Shown here piece by piece: positions 36,801 through 45,143 of a stretch of DNA of 64,000 bases. This DNA comes from Calditrichota bacterium (GTDB taxonomy: Bacteria > Zhuqueibacterota > Zhuqueibacteria > Zhuqueibacterales > Geothermadaptataceae). Within the stretch, counting starts at the first letter, position 1; every line of letters begins with the position of its first letter. The stretch lies in NCBI GenBank assembly GCA_008501765.1, contig QQUE01000009.1, forward strand, positions 1 through 64,000, given 5' to 3'. The position numbers and the translations under genes are program-made. The notes under the pieces were generated by a model, which was given only the letters and a program-made list of their open reading frames with translations, ran no database searches and was not told the origin of the DNA.

Positions 36801-36809
36801 TGATGACAT
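33807..36809 (-). CDS. actB: Alternative complex III iron-sulfur protein ActB
   Basis: The 1000-residue protein starts with a twin-arginine signal (SRRKFFSIMG, residues 46-55), so it is exported folded. Residues about 60-740 resemble molybdopterin oxidoreductases, a domain that in ActB carries no cofactor. The C-terminal ferredoxin part (about 755-930) has 15 cysteines in CTGCSACTIAC, CQHCELAPCEEVC, CIGTRYCSNNC, CTYC and CQQTC, matching three 4Fe-4S clusters and one 3Fe-4S. ATG 36809 is chosen: GGAGG lies ten bases upstream, while the in-frame TTG at 36818 is too close to it. The start overlaps the actA end by 13 bases. Confidence 0.94.
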   Translation of the reverse strand: MSSVEKKINQKEYWRSMDQLAETPEFKKFLHREFPEGASELGDPVSRRKFFSIMGASMALAGLASCRRPVEKIVPYVKAPEEVVPGVAKYYASTLPFGLNSYGVLVESHEGRPTKIEGNELHPSTMGASNSWLQASLLDLYDPDRSKYVLNNGNKSSWKKFVAAWEQISADYKESNGEGLAILAKSWSSPTMARLQRAFLKTFPRARWVTYDSISDENKIAGVQLATGSPLVPVYSLEKAKVILSLDADLLLTEPESIRNNKGFASGRRLTSEKDEMNRLYVAEPSYSVTGGMADHRVKIQARQMGAFTAALALELKAQGLSIDVSALSSYKNHSFDTKWLSAVAQDLRTASGQCLVTAGQSLAPEIHALVYAINAALRNNGATVNYYSLVDKALSSQADFSDMTKSIADGSISTLIMLGSNPVYDASAELDFAAAFQKLTHTIHIGMHADETGSQAEWHINGTHALENWGDARAIDGTLSLVQPLIAPLFNGKSETELLHFIASSEEKTAHDIVQETWTNLPGFSNSEKNWRRVLHDGVLKNSALTAMQPQLRMAAISRALTAKPFPTTAAKEDDFDVVFAASASVFDGRFANNGWMQELPDPVTKVTWENVALISVASAKKLGVQSRDVVKLKLATGEIQLPVWVQPGIAENTVVLELGYGHTKLGRIATDAGVNVYPLRSLANSYYSVGGILSAKGTTAKVANTQDHSSMEGRALIREATLDEYRKDPTFAPEMVEHPPLKSMWEDHKYDKGNQWAMAIDLTTCTGCSACTIACQSENNIPIIGKDQVDRGREMHWMRMDRYFSGDEDNPEMATQPVACQHCELAPCEEVCPVAATSHDKEGINVMTYNRCIGTRYCSNNCPYKVRKFNFLNYTNDTPEIVQMAMNPDVTVRFRGVMEKCTYCLQRINEAKRKAKVDNRSLKDGDVVTACQQTCPADAIVFGNILDPESEVSKVRAQNRDYSIIAELNNRPRTTYQAKIRNANPALVEEKKEHAEHV

Positions 36810-37444
36810 GCTGAACAATCCTCCGGCGGCGCGATATTTTTATCTTTTTTAAATTGGGCGACGAATTCAGAATGATTTTCCGGGGCCACCCAGGTCATAT
36901 TCGTTATTTCGGAAACAGGACGTAAATAGGGGTCTGGATTTCGATGGCAATCGAGGCACCAGGACATGCTTAATGGCTGGTTCTGCGCCACAACTTCCAT
37001 CGTGGCAATATTGCCATGGCAACTGACACAGCCAATGCCGGATGCGAGATGAACGCTGTGATCAAAATAGGCGTAGTCTGGCAGTTTGTGCACCCGAATC
37101 CATTGTATAGGCGTGTCGTTATTCCAGCTTTCATTGACAGGGATCATTTTCTCACTGTCCGCTTTTATCATAACATGACAATTCATGCAGGTCTGGGTTG
37201 GGGGGATATTGGCTTCGTGTGAAACTTCTACAAAATTATGACAATAACGGCAATCAACACGCATATCGCCGGCATGCACTTTATGACTGAATTCAACCGG
37301 CTGCACCGGACGATAGCCGACATCCGTGTACCACGGAGAGCCGTAATAGGCAAAAAAACCATACACACCCGCACCAAGCAGGATGGTACCGACAAGCAAA
37401 ATCAGCGGTAACCTGTTTGTCCATTGTGGGAACAATTGTGCCAA
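36797..37444 (-). CDS. actA: Alternative complex III pentaheme cytochrome ActA
   Basis: The 215-residue protein has one N-terminal membrane anchor (about 12-33) and five haem sites: CRYCH, CMNCH, CVSCH, CLDCH and CSACH. It carries electrons from ActB towards ActE or other cytochromes on the periplasmic face. TTG 37444 is the start, with GAGGA seven bases upstream. It is the first gene of actABCDEF, which runs without a break to 29972. No cytochrome oxidase follows, unlike in many genomes. Confidence 0.93.
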   Translation of the reverse strand: MAQLFPQWTNRLPLILLVGTILLGAGVYGFFAYYGSPWYTDVGYRPVQPVEFSHKVHAGDMRVDCRYCHNFVEVSHEANIPPTQTCMNCHVMIKADSEKMIPVNESWNNDTPIQWIRVHKLPDYAYFDHSVHLASGIGCVSCHGNIATMEVVAQNQPLSMSWCLDCHRNPDPYLRPVSEITNMTWVAPENHSEFVAQFKKDKNIAPPEDCSACHQ

Positions 37445-38131
37445 GGGAAAGTCCTCTGTTATAAATCAATTTATCAGATTACTACAATAGTAATTTCAGA
37501 AAAATTAATTTTAAAATGATTTTTAATTAAATGACGAGACAGTTAGACTAAAAAACAATAAATAAATATAATGTGCAGCCTCTCAATGCGCAAGAAAAAT
37601 AATTTAAATCATTGCTATAAAGAATATTATTTTTGATAAATCCATTTACATATTAAAATTTAAAATTCAATGAATAAGCAAAGTAGTAATTAGAATATAA
37701 ATATATTTAATTCGATCTATAAAATTTTCGAGCAAGAATATTGCATCACTATAAACGATTCATTCAACTAAAATAATTTAATTTTGCCTTCATTGAGGAG
37801 TAATGAATGTGCCAAATATTCAAACTGAGATTTATATTATCAACTGCAAACCGTAAAATAATATTAATATCAAGTATCAATTATTTTAAAGTATTTTATA
37901 TTCAAATAAAACGCTTGAGTTGCTCCATGTTTTAAACTCAGAGAAATTCGACAGAATTACTATCGCCAATAAGAGAAAATATGCATGATATTCAAGTATT
38001 GAAGAAGGCCAGGAAACTTTCGGGGATGTTTTCCTTGCCTTTCATTTATGCAGATTGTAATTTTGGCCTGAGAGAACGACAGGATTTACAACAAAACTAT
38101 TTACCCAAACTTCAATCGGAAGTGCTAAAAA
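37445..38131. other. Divergent intergenic region
   Basis: This very AT-rich stretch of 687 bases must hold the act operon promoter on the minus strand and the promoter of the gene at 38132 on the plus strand. A 79-codon frame at 37981-38220 has no recognisable domain and overlaps the next gene, so I do not call it. I see no hairpins or repeats of note. Confidence 0.35.
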
Positions 38132-39151
38132 ATGAGCAACTTGGCAAAAGCAATACTTGGTGGGCTTGCCCTGTTTATGGCCTTGGGAGGGCCGCATCTT
38201 TTCAAAAAAAATCCGGATAAAAAGCAACCTGCGCAGGTGCAAAAACAACGAACGGAAGAAGCACCCTCGGTCAAGACGCCGGCACCGGCGAAAATTGTGC
38301 AAAACAAGAACGCGAATTCGGAAACTTTTTTATCACAACCGAGGAACCAGATTTTTTCGTTAGATTGGTTAGAGAAAAATGGCCAACGGGCCAAACAGGC
38401 GTCAGGTGTGCGCATAACCTATTACTTGCTCGCGAACAGTCAACGCTGTCACGTCGATTCTCTATCCCAATGCATCCGCGATAAAATTGCCGCCAAAAAT
38501 ATCGACGCAATGGAATTTCAATATACCTATTTTCTCGACCGGGTGATGATTGCCGGATCCGGCGTGCTCGAATGGGAAGGCCAGCGCTACGTTACCCGCT
38601 ATGATTTACTGCGCAAAGCCGGCTGGAACAAAGATGACTACGAAGGTAAAAATAATTATACCTGCAGAAATTTTAAATTTAACAATAAAAACGCGCTGCC
38701 TTTCATCGCCTCGACGATCAAAATGGATGGTATTTTCACAAAATGGCAGGATCACCCAACCCCCAACGGCCGCACTTTTTCAGGTCAACAAGCTGAAGAC
38801 TGGCGCTCTGTTTCGGTTAACTTAAAAAATTTCCCGGTGTCGGTCCCCGATCAGAATCGGCGAAAAAGTCTGGCGGCAAAATTTAAAGGAAAGAATATAA
38901 AAGGGCCGTTTGCCAGGTCATTTATCGTTATTAAAACGAATGATGGTAAACAGTTTCTCACTGAAGCAATGGACACAGGATCAGGTGTCAAAGAAAACTG
39001 GATCGACTGGCGCATCGGCAACTCATCGACGGAAATAAAATACTTTCTTTCACTTGGTTCTATCGTGGATGCCACCTGTTACACATTTAACGATCCGAAT
39101 ATCACCCTGGAAAAAGTATTGCAGAATAGCCGAAATTTTACCGCAAAATAG
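38132..39151 (+). CDS. Membrane-anchored protein with a 3D/MltA-like domain
   Basis: The 339-residue product has one N-terminal membrane segment (about 5-24) and a Lys/Pro-rich linker (to about 75). A globular part follows whose end has EAMDTGSGVKENWIDWRIG (near residue 285). That segment resembles the double-psi beta-barrel of 3D and MltA domains (DTGxxIKGxxID), where the Asp residues are catalytic in lytic transglycosylases. Four Cys near 107, 116, 187 and 319 may pair. A role in peptidoglycan or sugar-polymer cleavage is inferred and weak. GGAAG lies before the ATG. Confidence 0.55.
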   Translation: MSNLAKAILGGLALFMALGGPHLFKKNPDKKQPAQVQKQRTEEAPSVKTPAPAKIVQNKNANSETFLSQPRNQIFSLDWLEKNGQRAKQASGVRITYYLLANSQRCHVDSLSQCIRDKIAAKNIDAMEFQYTYFLDRVMIAGSGVLEWEGQRYVTRYDLLRKAGWNKDDYEGKNNYTCRNFKFNNKNALPFIASTIKMDGIFTKWQDHPTPNGRTFSGQQAEDWRSVSVNLKNFPVSVPDQNRRKSLAAKFKGKNIKGPFARSFIVIKTNDGKQFLTEAMDTGSGVKENWIDWRIGNSSTEIKYFLSLGSIVDATCYTFNDPNITLEKVLQNSRNFTAK

Positions 39152-39232
39152 ATTAAAAAACGTGAGTCCGGCGTAAAGATTACTTTTTAGTAGTCAAACA
39201 TCATTATTCAGAATTAAACTGTAAAATATATA

Positions 39233-39310
39233 TTTGCCACTGATTCTCACTGATCACACACAGATCTTTTCATAAAAATATAAAAAAATCCGTGCGAATC
39301 AGTGTCCAAC
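39233..39310. repeat. Intergenic palindrome, CACTGATTC class
   Basis: CACTGATTC at 39238-39246 is a perfect inverted repeat of GAATCAGTG at 39296-39304, with further imperfect pairing inside (ACACAGAT with ATCCGTG). This looks like a decayed copy of a widespread intergenic repeat. The rest of 39152-39459 holds nothing I can name. Confidence 0.6.
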
Positions 39311-39459
39311 TGTAGCTAAAACCAGGCCGCTCTCCGTAAAGGTGCTTAAATCGAACTCAGGTAAAATAATTTCAGTGTTGCCTTTTTTCTGCGGCGATGA
39401 TTTTTTATAATGTGCATGTTACTCCAGTTCAATCTACGACAAAATAGATTAATACACCC

Positions 39460-42400
39460 TTATCGAACCAGGGCAAGTTTTATCATTTTTTCAAACTCGC
39501 CAGCCTGCATCCTGACAAAATAAGTGCCACTCACCACTGTTCGTCCAAAATTGTCATTTCCCTGCCACACAACCCGATGCTGCCCCGCATTCATTTTAGC
39601 GGTAATCAGGTCGTTTACAAGTCTGCCATTTATATCAAAAATTTGCAGTTGGACAAATTCCCCACGCGGCAAATCAAAAACAAGCGTGGTTTGCGGGTTG
39701 AATGGATTCGGATAATTTTGATACAGTGCAAATGATGCCGGTTCCGCATCACTCTCCTTGATGCTACTTGAGAGTGCCGTTTCGATACGCCACTCAATAT
39801 TTGTGGTAAAAGTCCCATCCATGACCATGAGGCGCACACTGTCAACGGAACCGGATGCCCCGGCAAAAATAGTGTAGGTTGTATCGCGGCTCACACCGTC
39901 GCCATTGAGCAGCCAAATATAGGAGAGCGCTTCGTTGTCAAAATCGATCGCGGTAAAATCGAAACGAATTTCCTCACCGGGTTCAGCTTCGACAATGCCA
40001 ACAGGCGGAAATGCCCACAAAACTGCCGGTGGATTGTTACTGGCAATCGGATTATCGCGAGAGGGATAAACCCGAAATCGATCTTGGGGCGATACGAGTA
40101 ATTCGTCTATATCCTTCGTTCCAAGGTAATTATATCTGGCTTCGATTTTCGATTCCCCACTCCCCAAATGGACAAGAGCGTTGCCATATTTGCCGCCATA
40201 ATTATTGAAAATATCATTGCCCAGGCCGGGGATGCCGCCAATTTTCACGTTCGCCTCTTGAATAAACGCGATTGTCCCGCCTTGCTCTGCATCCATAATT
40301 TCATTCGAGACAATCTGATTCAAATGCATTGCCCCGGTAACCCAGGAAGTAAAAAAAAGAGCTGATCCCGTGGATTGAGCCTTGTTTGCGTAGATCTTGT
40401 TCTGCCAAAGATTCATAAAACCATCGGCAGCATAAATCGCAGCGCCAGTGGCAACATTGTTAAAGAACCGACAATCTTGCACCAGTAACGAATCAGCCGA
40501 GAGCACAACGATTCCGCCACCCTCACGAGCAGTATTTTTTTCAAAAGTGGAATTAAGAATATCGATATTTCCAGATTCACTGCGAATAGCGATCGCACCA
40601 CCCCTCTCGGATTCCGCTTTATTTGCCAGAAAATGAACCTGGTCAAACATAACATTATCACTACCGGTAATCCGCACACCACCACCATCCTCAGCGGCTG
40701 CGGCATGGCCATTTTTGATAGTCACCTGCTTGATTTTTATACCAGCCAAGTACTCCAATTCAAAAATACGGTTGCGGTTTTCAGCATCAAAAACAACACT
40801 GCCTGCTTCACTGCTGTCACCGGTCATGTTGACAAATTCTTTTAAGTAGAAGGGGAAATTGCCGCCGTTTTCCGGTGTATATACACCAGATAAAAAATAA
40901 AATTCTATGGGATCATCCGCGGTTCCGGCAACTATTTTTCTGGCGAATTCAAAATTTTGCAAAGGTGACGCCGCAGATATTCCTGAATTGTTATCATCGC
41001 CATTTGGTGAAAAATAAATCCGCCGGGTGGCGACAGGCAGGCTAATCGATACTTTGCGGAAATTTTCAAAGTGCACAGCCGGATTATTCCCGAACAAGAC
41101 TTCAGTTGGAATATTCCCCCAAAAATTGCCGCGTGCGTTCAAAGAATCCGTTTCTCCTGCAAAAATCTCCGGCGCAAGTTCATCGGCCGAATTGAAACAA
41201 AAATCGTTGCTGCTATCTTCGTTTCCACCAACTAAACTTTCATTGTCCCCATAGAAATACAAAGCCCCGCCTTTTTTTGAGGAGTTGGTGGTAAAACGGT
41301 TGCTGGCGAAAATCCCTCGGCTCAAAGACACGGCAACGGCGCCACCAAGCTCGCCTCTGTTTTCCAAAAAACTGTTATTGCTTAAATTTACCGAAGACGA
41401 ATTGACAATCGCAACAGCACCGCCGCTTTCGAGTGGTGCAGAATTTTTGGTAAAAATGCTGTTACTGATATCGATGAAACTCGAATCGATGAAAATGGCA
41501 CCCCCCTGTTTCGCTGCTGCATTATTATTAAAAACAGTGTTCGACAGCGTGCTGTTAAAAGTCGCTTTCCAGGAACAAGCCCCGCCATTTTCAGCTTTAT
41601 TATTGTCGAATATTGTGTTATCAATCAATATCTGATCGCAATTTGAGATCGCAAACGCACTGCCATCAAAATCGGATTTCGCCGCGGAAAAATGCATATT
41701 TTTCACAGTGATATTTTTACAGTTTTGCGCAACGAATAGGCTGGTTTGATCGCCGCCATCGAACATGGTTGTCTGGGGGCCTGCGCCATTGTAAAGGGTG
41801 TACGGCCGTAATTTTACCGGGAAATTTTCACCTGTTTCCGTGGCAGAATAAGTCCCTGCTGCAATTTCAAGCTCCATGTTTCGTGACGCGGTACCAAAAA
41901 ATTGGGTCAATGCATAGGACAGGGTTTTCCAGGCTTGAGCCGCTGAAGTGCCTGAATTTGCATCATCACCGTCGGGGGCGAGATACAATTTTTGCGTGGT
42001 TGGTGATAGTTTAATACTGGTATTGAGAAAGATATCGGCGATAAACTCCGCAGCCGGATAGATGAGCGCTTCGTTTGGTGCATCCCCCCAATAATTATAA
42101 CGGATGCCCACTTTATCACCAGCACCCAAGCGGGCGATTTGGCTGCCGAATTGCCCGGCGGAATTGCTGTAAATATCATTGCTACGGCCGTCCGGGCCAC
42201 CAATTTGTGGCATCGAGGCGCTGTCGAGTGCGATGGCGCCGCCAATTATTTCAGCGTGGTTTTCGACCATTGTGTTGGCATAAAACAATGGACGCGCCAT
42301 TTCGATGAAAACAACACCGCCTGTATCCGCCACATTGTCGGCAAAATAATTTTGCAAAAACTGTGTCGCACTCGCCGAATCGACCAGGACGGCGCCCCCT

Positions 42401-43977
42401 GCTTTAGCCGAATTATTCCTGAAAATATTACGTTCGAAAACAGATTTGTCCAAATATGTGCAGACAGCGCCACCCTTATTTGCCACATTATTTATAAACT
42501 CATTATCACAAATCTGACTGTCCCGCGATAAGGCTATCGAAAGCGCAGCGCCGCGCTCAGCCGTATTATTTTTAAAACGGCACAACTCGACAACCAACCC
42601 GGTTACTTTTTGGAAATTGGCCGCGCTCGCAGTGCCGCTGTTTCCGTTGCGAATTTCGACATTCTTAAGCCGGATGCTCACCACATTCTGGGCCTGAAAA
42701 ACCGGAATGCCAATCCGGGACTCTGCATCAAAGACCACATTCTCCCCGGCGCCAACCACGCTGCTGAAATGGTCAAATTTTACCGGAAAACTCTCCCCGG
42801 TTCCGGTAGTGGAATATATACCATCGGCCACATAAATTGTGAAAGAATCGACCGCTGTAGTGTAAAATTGTGTAAATGCAAAAGAGAGTGTTTGAAAGGC
42901 GGTTGTCATCGAAGTTCCATTATTAGCATCACTGCCAACAGTCGAGACAAATAATTCATTGGAATTTAAAGGGATACGCGCTGCAACATTGCGATAATCA
43001 GCCACCGATACTAATGCGTCCGGATAAACGTACAGCCGGGTTGGTTCTGCTCCCCAATAGTTATAGGAAGCGTCAATTGGGTTATCGCCAAAGGCATAAA
43101 ACTGCGTGCCTTTGCTCCCGCCCTCGTTATCATAAATATCATTGACATCGTTTGGATTGCCACCGATTTTTACCTTCGAATAAAATGAAGTTATGCCACC
43201 AGCCCCGGATTCACTTTCCGCCGCTCTGATATTGGCATAAATGCGGTTATTTTTAAAATCTGCCTGGGCTATTCTCAAATATACGGCTCCACCAGAGGAG
43301 GCCGCACGGTTATTTGTCATTTCATTGTTTATAAATGAAACTTCGCTGTTTTCACCACTGTACACGGCCCCCCCTGAATCAGCGGAACAGTTTTTAAATA
43401 TACAATTTTGAATTGTAAACAAAGTATCCCCCCGATGATAAACCGCACCACCGGAAACCGCAGCGTGATTATCTTCAAAAATGAGAGAATCGAGCCGGCA
43501 ATTTATTGTATTGGCACTAAAAATCGCACCACCATTTCCAGCATTCGCGGATTCACTTTCAGCGCGCCCACCTTTCAGAGTAAGGTTAGCGATTATGCAA
43601 TCCGCTTTATTGTCGATTTCGAACAGACGATTGGGCGTAAACCTACCGTCGATAATAATGTTCTCGGCTTGCCCACGCCCACGAACAGTCACAGAATCGG
43701 GCAGAGACATTGGAAAATTCTCATCGGAATAAATCCCAGGTTCGATTAAAATTTGAACTGGTTTTACGGCATCATCCGCTTCTATAATAGCTTGCGAAAC
43801 CGTCTTAAATGAAGTTACCAAAGTTTTGCCGTCATTTGCGTCATCACCTGCCGGAGAAACATACAGGGTTGTGCTATAATTGATTGCATTGGCAGCAGCT
43901 AAATTAACCATCGAAGCGAGGAAAAAAAACATGCAGAAAAAACGGAGAGATAAGCGCGCAAAAGCTGTGGCTCTCAA
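39460..43977 (-). CDS. Giant secreted right-handed beta-helix protein, four modules, with type IX-like sorting tail
   Basis: The 1505-residue product has a signal peptide (about 1-30, ending AAANA). Four modules of about 310-330 residues follow. Each opens with a DUF1565-type start (LYVSPAGDDANDGK, LFVSTVGSDANNGTS, LYLAPDGDDANSGTS, IYFSPNGDDNNSGIS) and continues as parallel beta-helix turns rich in NNxAxxGGAI patterns. The end holds an Ig-like domain and then NYPNPFNPQTTLVFDLP with a Por/FlgD-type tail ending KMIKLALVR. It is probably displayed on the surface; such folds often bind or cleave polysaccharides, but no catalytic residues are evident. TTG 43977 is the start: AGGAGG lies six bases upstream. 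Reading from 44001 would include the ribosome site itself. Confidence 0.85.
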   Translation of the reverse strand: MRATAFARLSLRFFCMFFFLASMVNLAAANAINYSTTLYVSPAGDDANDGKTLVTSFKTVSQAIIEADDAVKPVQILIEPGIYSDENFPMSLPDSVTVRGRGQAENIIIDGRFTPNRLFEIDNKADCIIANLTLKGGRAESESANAGNGGAIFSANTINCRLDSLIFEDNHAAVSGGAVYHRGDTLFTIQNCIFKNCSADSGGAVYSGENSEVSFINNEMTNNRAASSGGAVYLRIAQADFKNNRIYANIRAAESESGAGGITSFYSKVKIGGNPNDVNDIYDNEGGSKGTQFYAFGDNPIDASYNYWGAEPTRLYVYPDALVSVADYRNVAARIPLNSNELFVSTVGSDANNGTSMTTAFQTLSFAFTQFYTTAVDSFTIYVADGIYSTTGTGESFPVKFDHFSSVVGAGENVVFDAESRIGIPVFQAQNVVSIRLKNVEIRNGNSGTASAANFQKVTGLVVELCRFKNNTAERGAALSIALSRDSQICDNEFINNVANKGGAVCTYLDKSVFERNIFRNNSAKAGGAVLVDSASATQFLQNYFADNVADTGGVVFIEMARPLFYANTMVENHAEIIGGAIALDSASMPQIGGPDGRSNDIYSNSAGQFGSQIARLGAGDKVGIRYNYWGDAPNEALIYPAAEFIADIFLNTSIKLSPTTQKLYLAPDGDDANSGTSAAQAWKTLSYALTQFFGTASRNMELEIAAGTYSATETGENFPVKLRPYTLYNGAGPQTTMFDGGDQTSLFVAQNCKNITVKNMHFSAAKSDFDGSAFAISNCDQILIDNTIFDNNKAENGGACSWKATFNSTLSNTVFNNNAAAKQGGAIFIDSSFIDISNSIFTKNSAPLESGGAVAIVNSSSVNLSNNSFLENRGELGGAVAVSLSRGIFASNRFTTNSSKKGGALYFYGDNESLVGGNEDSSNDFCFNSADELAPEIFAGETDSLNARGNFWGNIPTEVLFGNNPAVHFENFRKVSISLPVATRRIYFSPNGDDNNSGISAASPLQNFEFARKIVAGTADDPIEFYFLSGVYTPENGGNFPFYLKEFVNMTGDSSEAGSVVFDAENRNRIFELEYLAGIKIKQVTIKNGHAAAAEDGGGVRITGSDNVMFDQVHFLANKAESERGGAIAIRSESGNIDILNSTFEKNTAREGGGIVVLSADSLLVQDCRFFNNVATGAAIYAADGFMNLWQNKIYANKAQSTGSALFFTSWVTGAMHLNQIVSNEIMDAEQGGTIAFIQEANVKIGGIPGLGNDIFNNYGGKYGNALVHLGSGESKIEARYNYLGTKDIDELLVSPQDRFRVYPSRDNPIASNNPPAVLWAFPPVGIVEAEPGEEIRFDFTAIDFDNEALSYIWLLNGDGVSRDTTYTIFAGASGSVDSVRLMVMDGTFTTNIEWRIETALSSSIKESDAEPASFALYQNYPNPFNPQTTLVFDLPRGEFVQLQIFDINGRLVNDLITAKMNAGQHRVVWQGNDNFGRTVVSGTYFVRMQAGEFEKMIKLALVR

Positions 43978-44210
43978 GATAAACCTCCTGTTCAAACCCA
44001 ATTAAAAAAACCACCAGAACCCGATCATTATACAAATCTTATGGGAGTCGAAATTTCCAACTGGACATCATGAAACTTCCTATTTTCCTGGCCATTTTAG
44101 AAGATCAATAAAATAGAACAACCTACCTTATTTGTGTATTACCAACATTGAATAGAAAAGCAGAATTTTATAAATTTCAAATTATAAATGATGCTTGTAG
44201 ATATAAATAA

Positions 44211-44237
44211 AGCCCGGACAAAATATCTGCCCGGGCT
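44211..44237 (-). terminator. Terminator-like hairpin on the minus strand
   Basis: AGCCCGG (44237-44231 on the minus strand) pairs with CCGGGCT (44217-44211), followed by TTATTTAT. No coding gene precedes it on that strand for 1.6 kb. The bases just before it (TCCCAGCC and ATG-A) resemble those before the terminator at 63338. Confidence 0.5.
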
Positions 44238-44278
44238 CATTGGCTGGGATGGGAGGGATTCTATTATAAATTGCCTTA

Positions 44279-44319
44279 AAATGATACCTGATGCCATCCC
44301 TGGCGTCACAGTATCATTT
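44279..44319. repeat. Long near-perfect hairpin
   Basis: AAATGATAC (44279-44287) pairs with GTATCATTT (44311-44319), and inside it GATGCC (44290-44295) with GGCGTC (44302-44307), leaving loop ATCCCT. There is no T tail. It could be an RNA element or a small palindromic repeat. Confidence 0.55.
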
Positions 44320-44541
44320 ACGGGTCGATCAATTCATTAAATCACAATTATATATCAAGCGAGTTCAATTTCCAGGGAGACTAAAGTGAGGTAAAAAAAT
44401 GGAAGGTTGGCGGTTGGAGTTTCTGCGGAATAACCTGTATCATTCCGGCTCAAACACAACTTCATTTTTCTGCTTCACTCAACGGACTACTTTAACTCAC
44501 AAATGTAAAACTTCCTTTTTTACATAGCGATAAAATTAAAA

Positions 44542-44880
44542 GCGCATCCATGCGCAAAGCATAAAAAAGACAGGGAGCCGGTCACCCAGGTGCAATTCGG
44601 CCAAAGATAACACAAAAGACCATTTTCTGTCCAAATCCGTGACATGTTGTGTACCCATCCATGGGAGGAGGTTGGGTGGAACTAACAACCACAAATTACC
44701 AATTTAAATACATCTGGAAGAGAAACCGGTATTTTGCGACGCTATAACATAAGTGGTCGTTGCTCATTCGTGAGCTGGAACCCGCCAATCCCTGGCGAGC
44801 CGTGTATCCTGGCAGTAGCAAAGCCGAGACCGATCGATGATGAAATTGACCAGCCCTGTCTTTCCCATCATCCAGATGGG
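44542..44880 (-). ncRNA. Candidate structured RNA (class unknown)
   Basis: Several short perfect stems follow one another: CCCATC/GATGGG (44864-44880), CGCCA/TGGCG (44783-44797), GCTCA/TGAGC with loop TTCG (44762-44775), and GCGCA/TGCGC (44542-44555). GACAG (44569-44573) pairs with CTGTC (44627-44631) around an inner GCCG/CGGC stem. On the minus strand the last structure is followed by six T (44568-44563), like a terminator. It matches no RNA class I know. Short stems can arise by chance, so this is tentative. Confidence 0.25.
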
Positions 44881-45078
44881 ATAAAGTCAAATTCCCCAAG
44901 TAAAATATGATACGTAATCGGTACAAATTTCATTTATTTGTTTTGCAGAACACTGCTCCGGGGAACTTGTCTGCCATTCCTTAGCGGACAAGCCCTCGAA
45001 CCAGAGATACTTCAAAACTGATACATCACATCATTTCGGATGGCGAGCACAAAAGACTTGTTTAAAATGCGTGTTAAG

Positions 45079-45143
45079 GCTGAAATATCAACAATTCTTT
45101 TGACAACCAAAATAATATTTGCAGCGCTCTATCCTTGAGCTAA
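45079..45143 (-). pseudogene. tRNA-like remnant (D-arm intact, rest decayed)
   Basis: On the minus strand TTAGCTCAAGGATAGAGCG (45143-45125) matches a tRNA D-arm exactly in form (GCTC/GAGC stem with GGATA loop). After it the anticodon stem cannot form, the T-arm region lacks GTTCGAATC, and the acceptor ends do not pair. It is either a decayed tRNA gene or a fragment left by integration. Confidence 0.35.

Noticed and set aside
37981-38220. 79-codon plus-strand frame before the 3D-like gene
   Set aside because: It overlaps the better-supported gene at 38132 in another frame and has no recognisable motif.
44399-44524. 41-codon plus-strand frame with GAGG upstream
   Set aside because: No similarity to a known small protein, and the area is rich in hairpins; a ribosome-site-like string alone is not enough.
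44540-44600. Cyclic-di-GMP (GEMM) riboswitch, suggested by GCAAAGC and AGCCGG motifs
   Set aside because: The CAAACC half of the P2 stem is absent, the spacing is wrong, and no gene follows on the plus strand.
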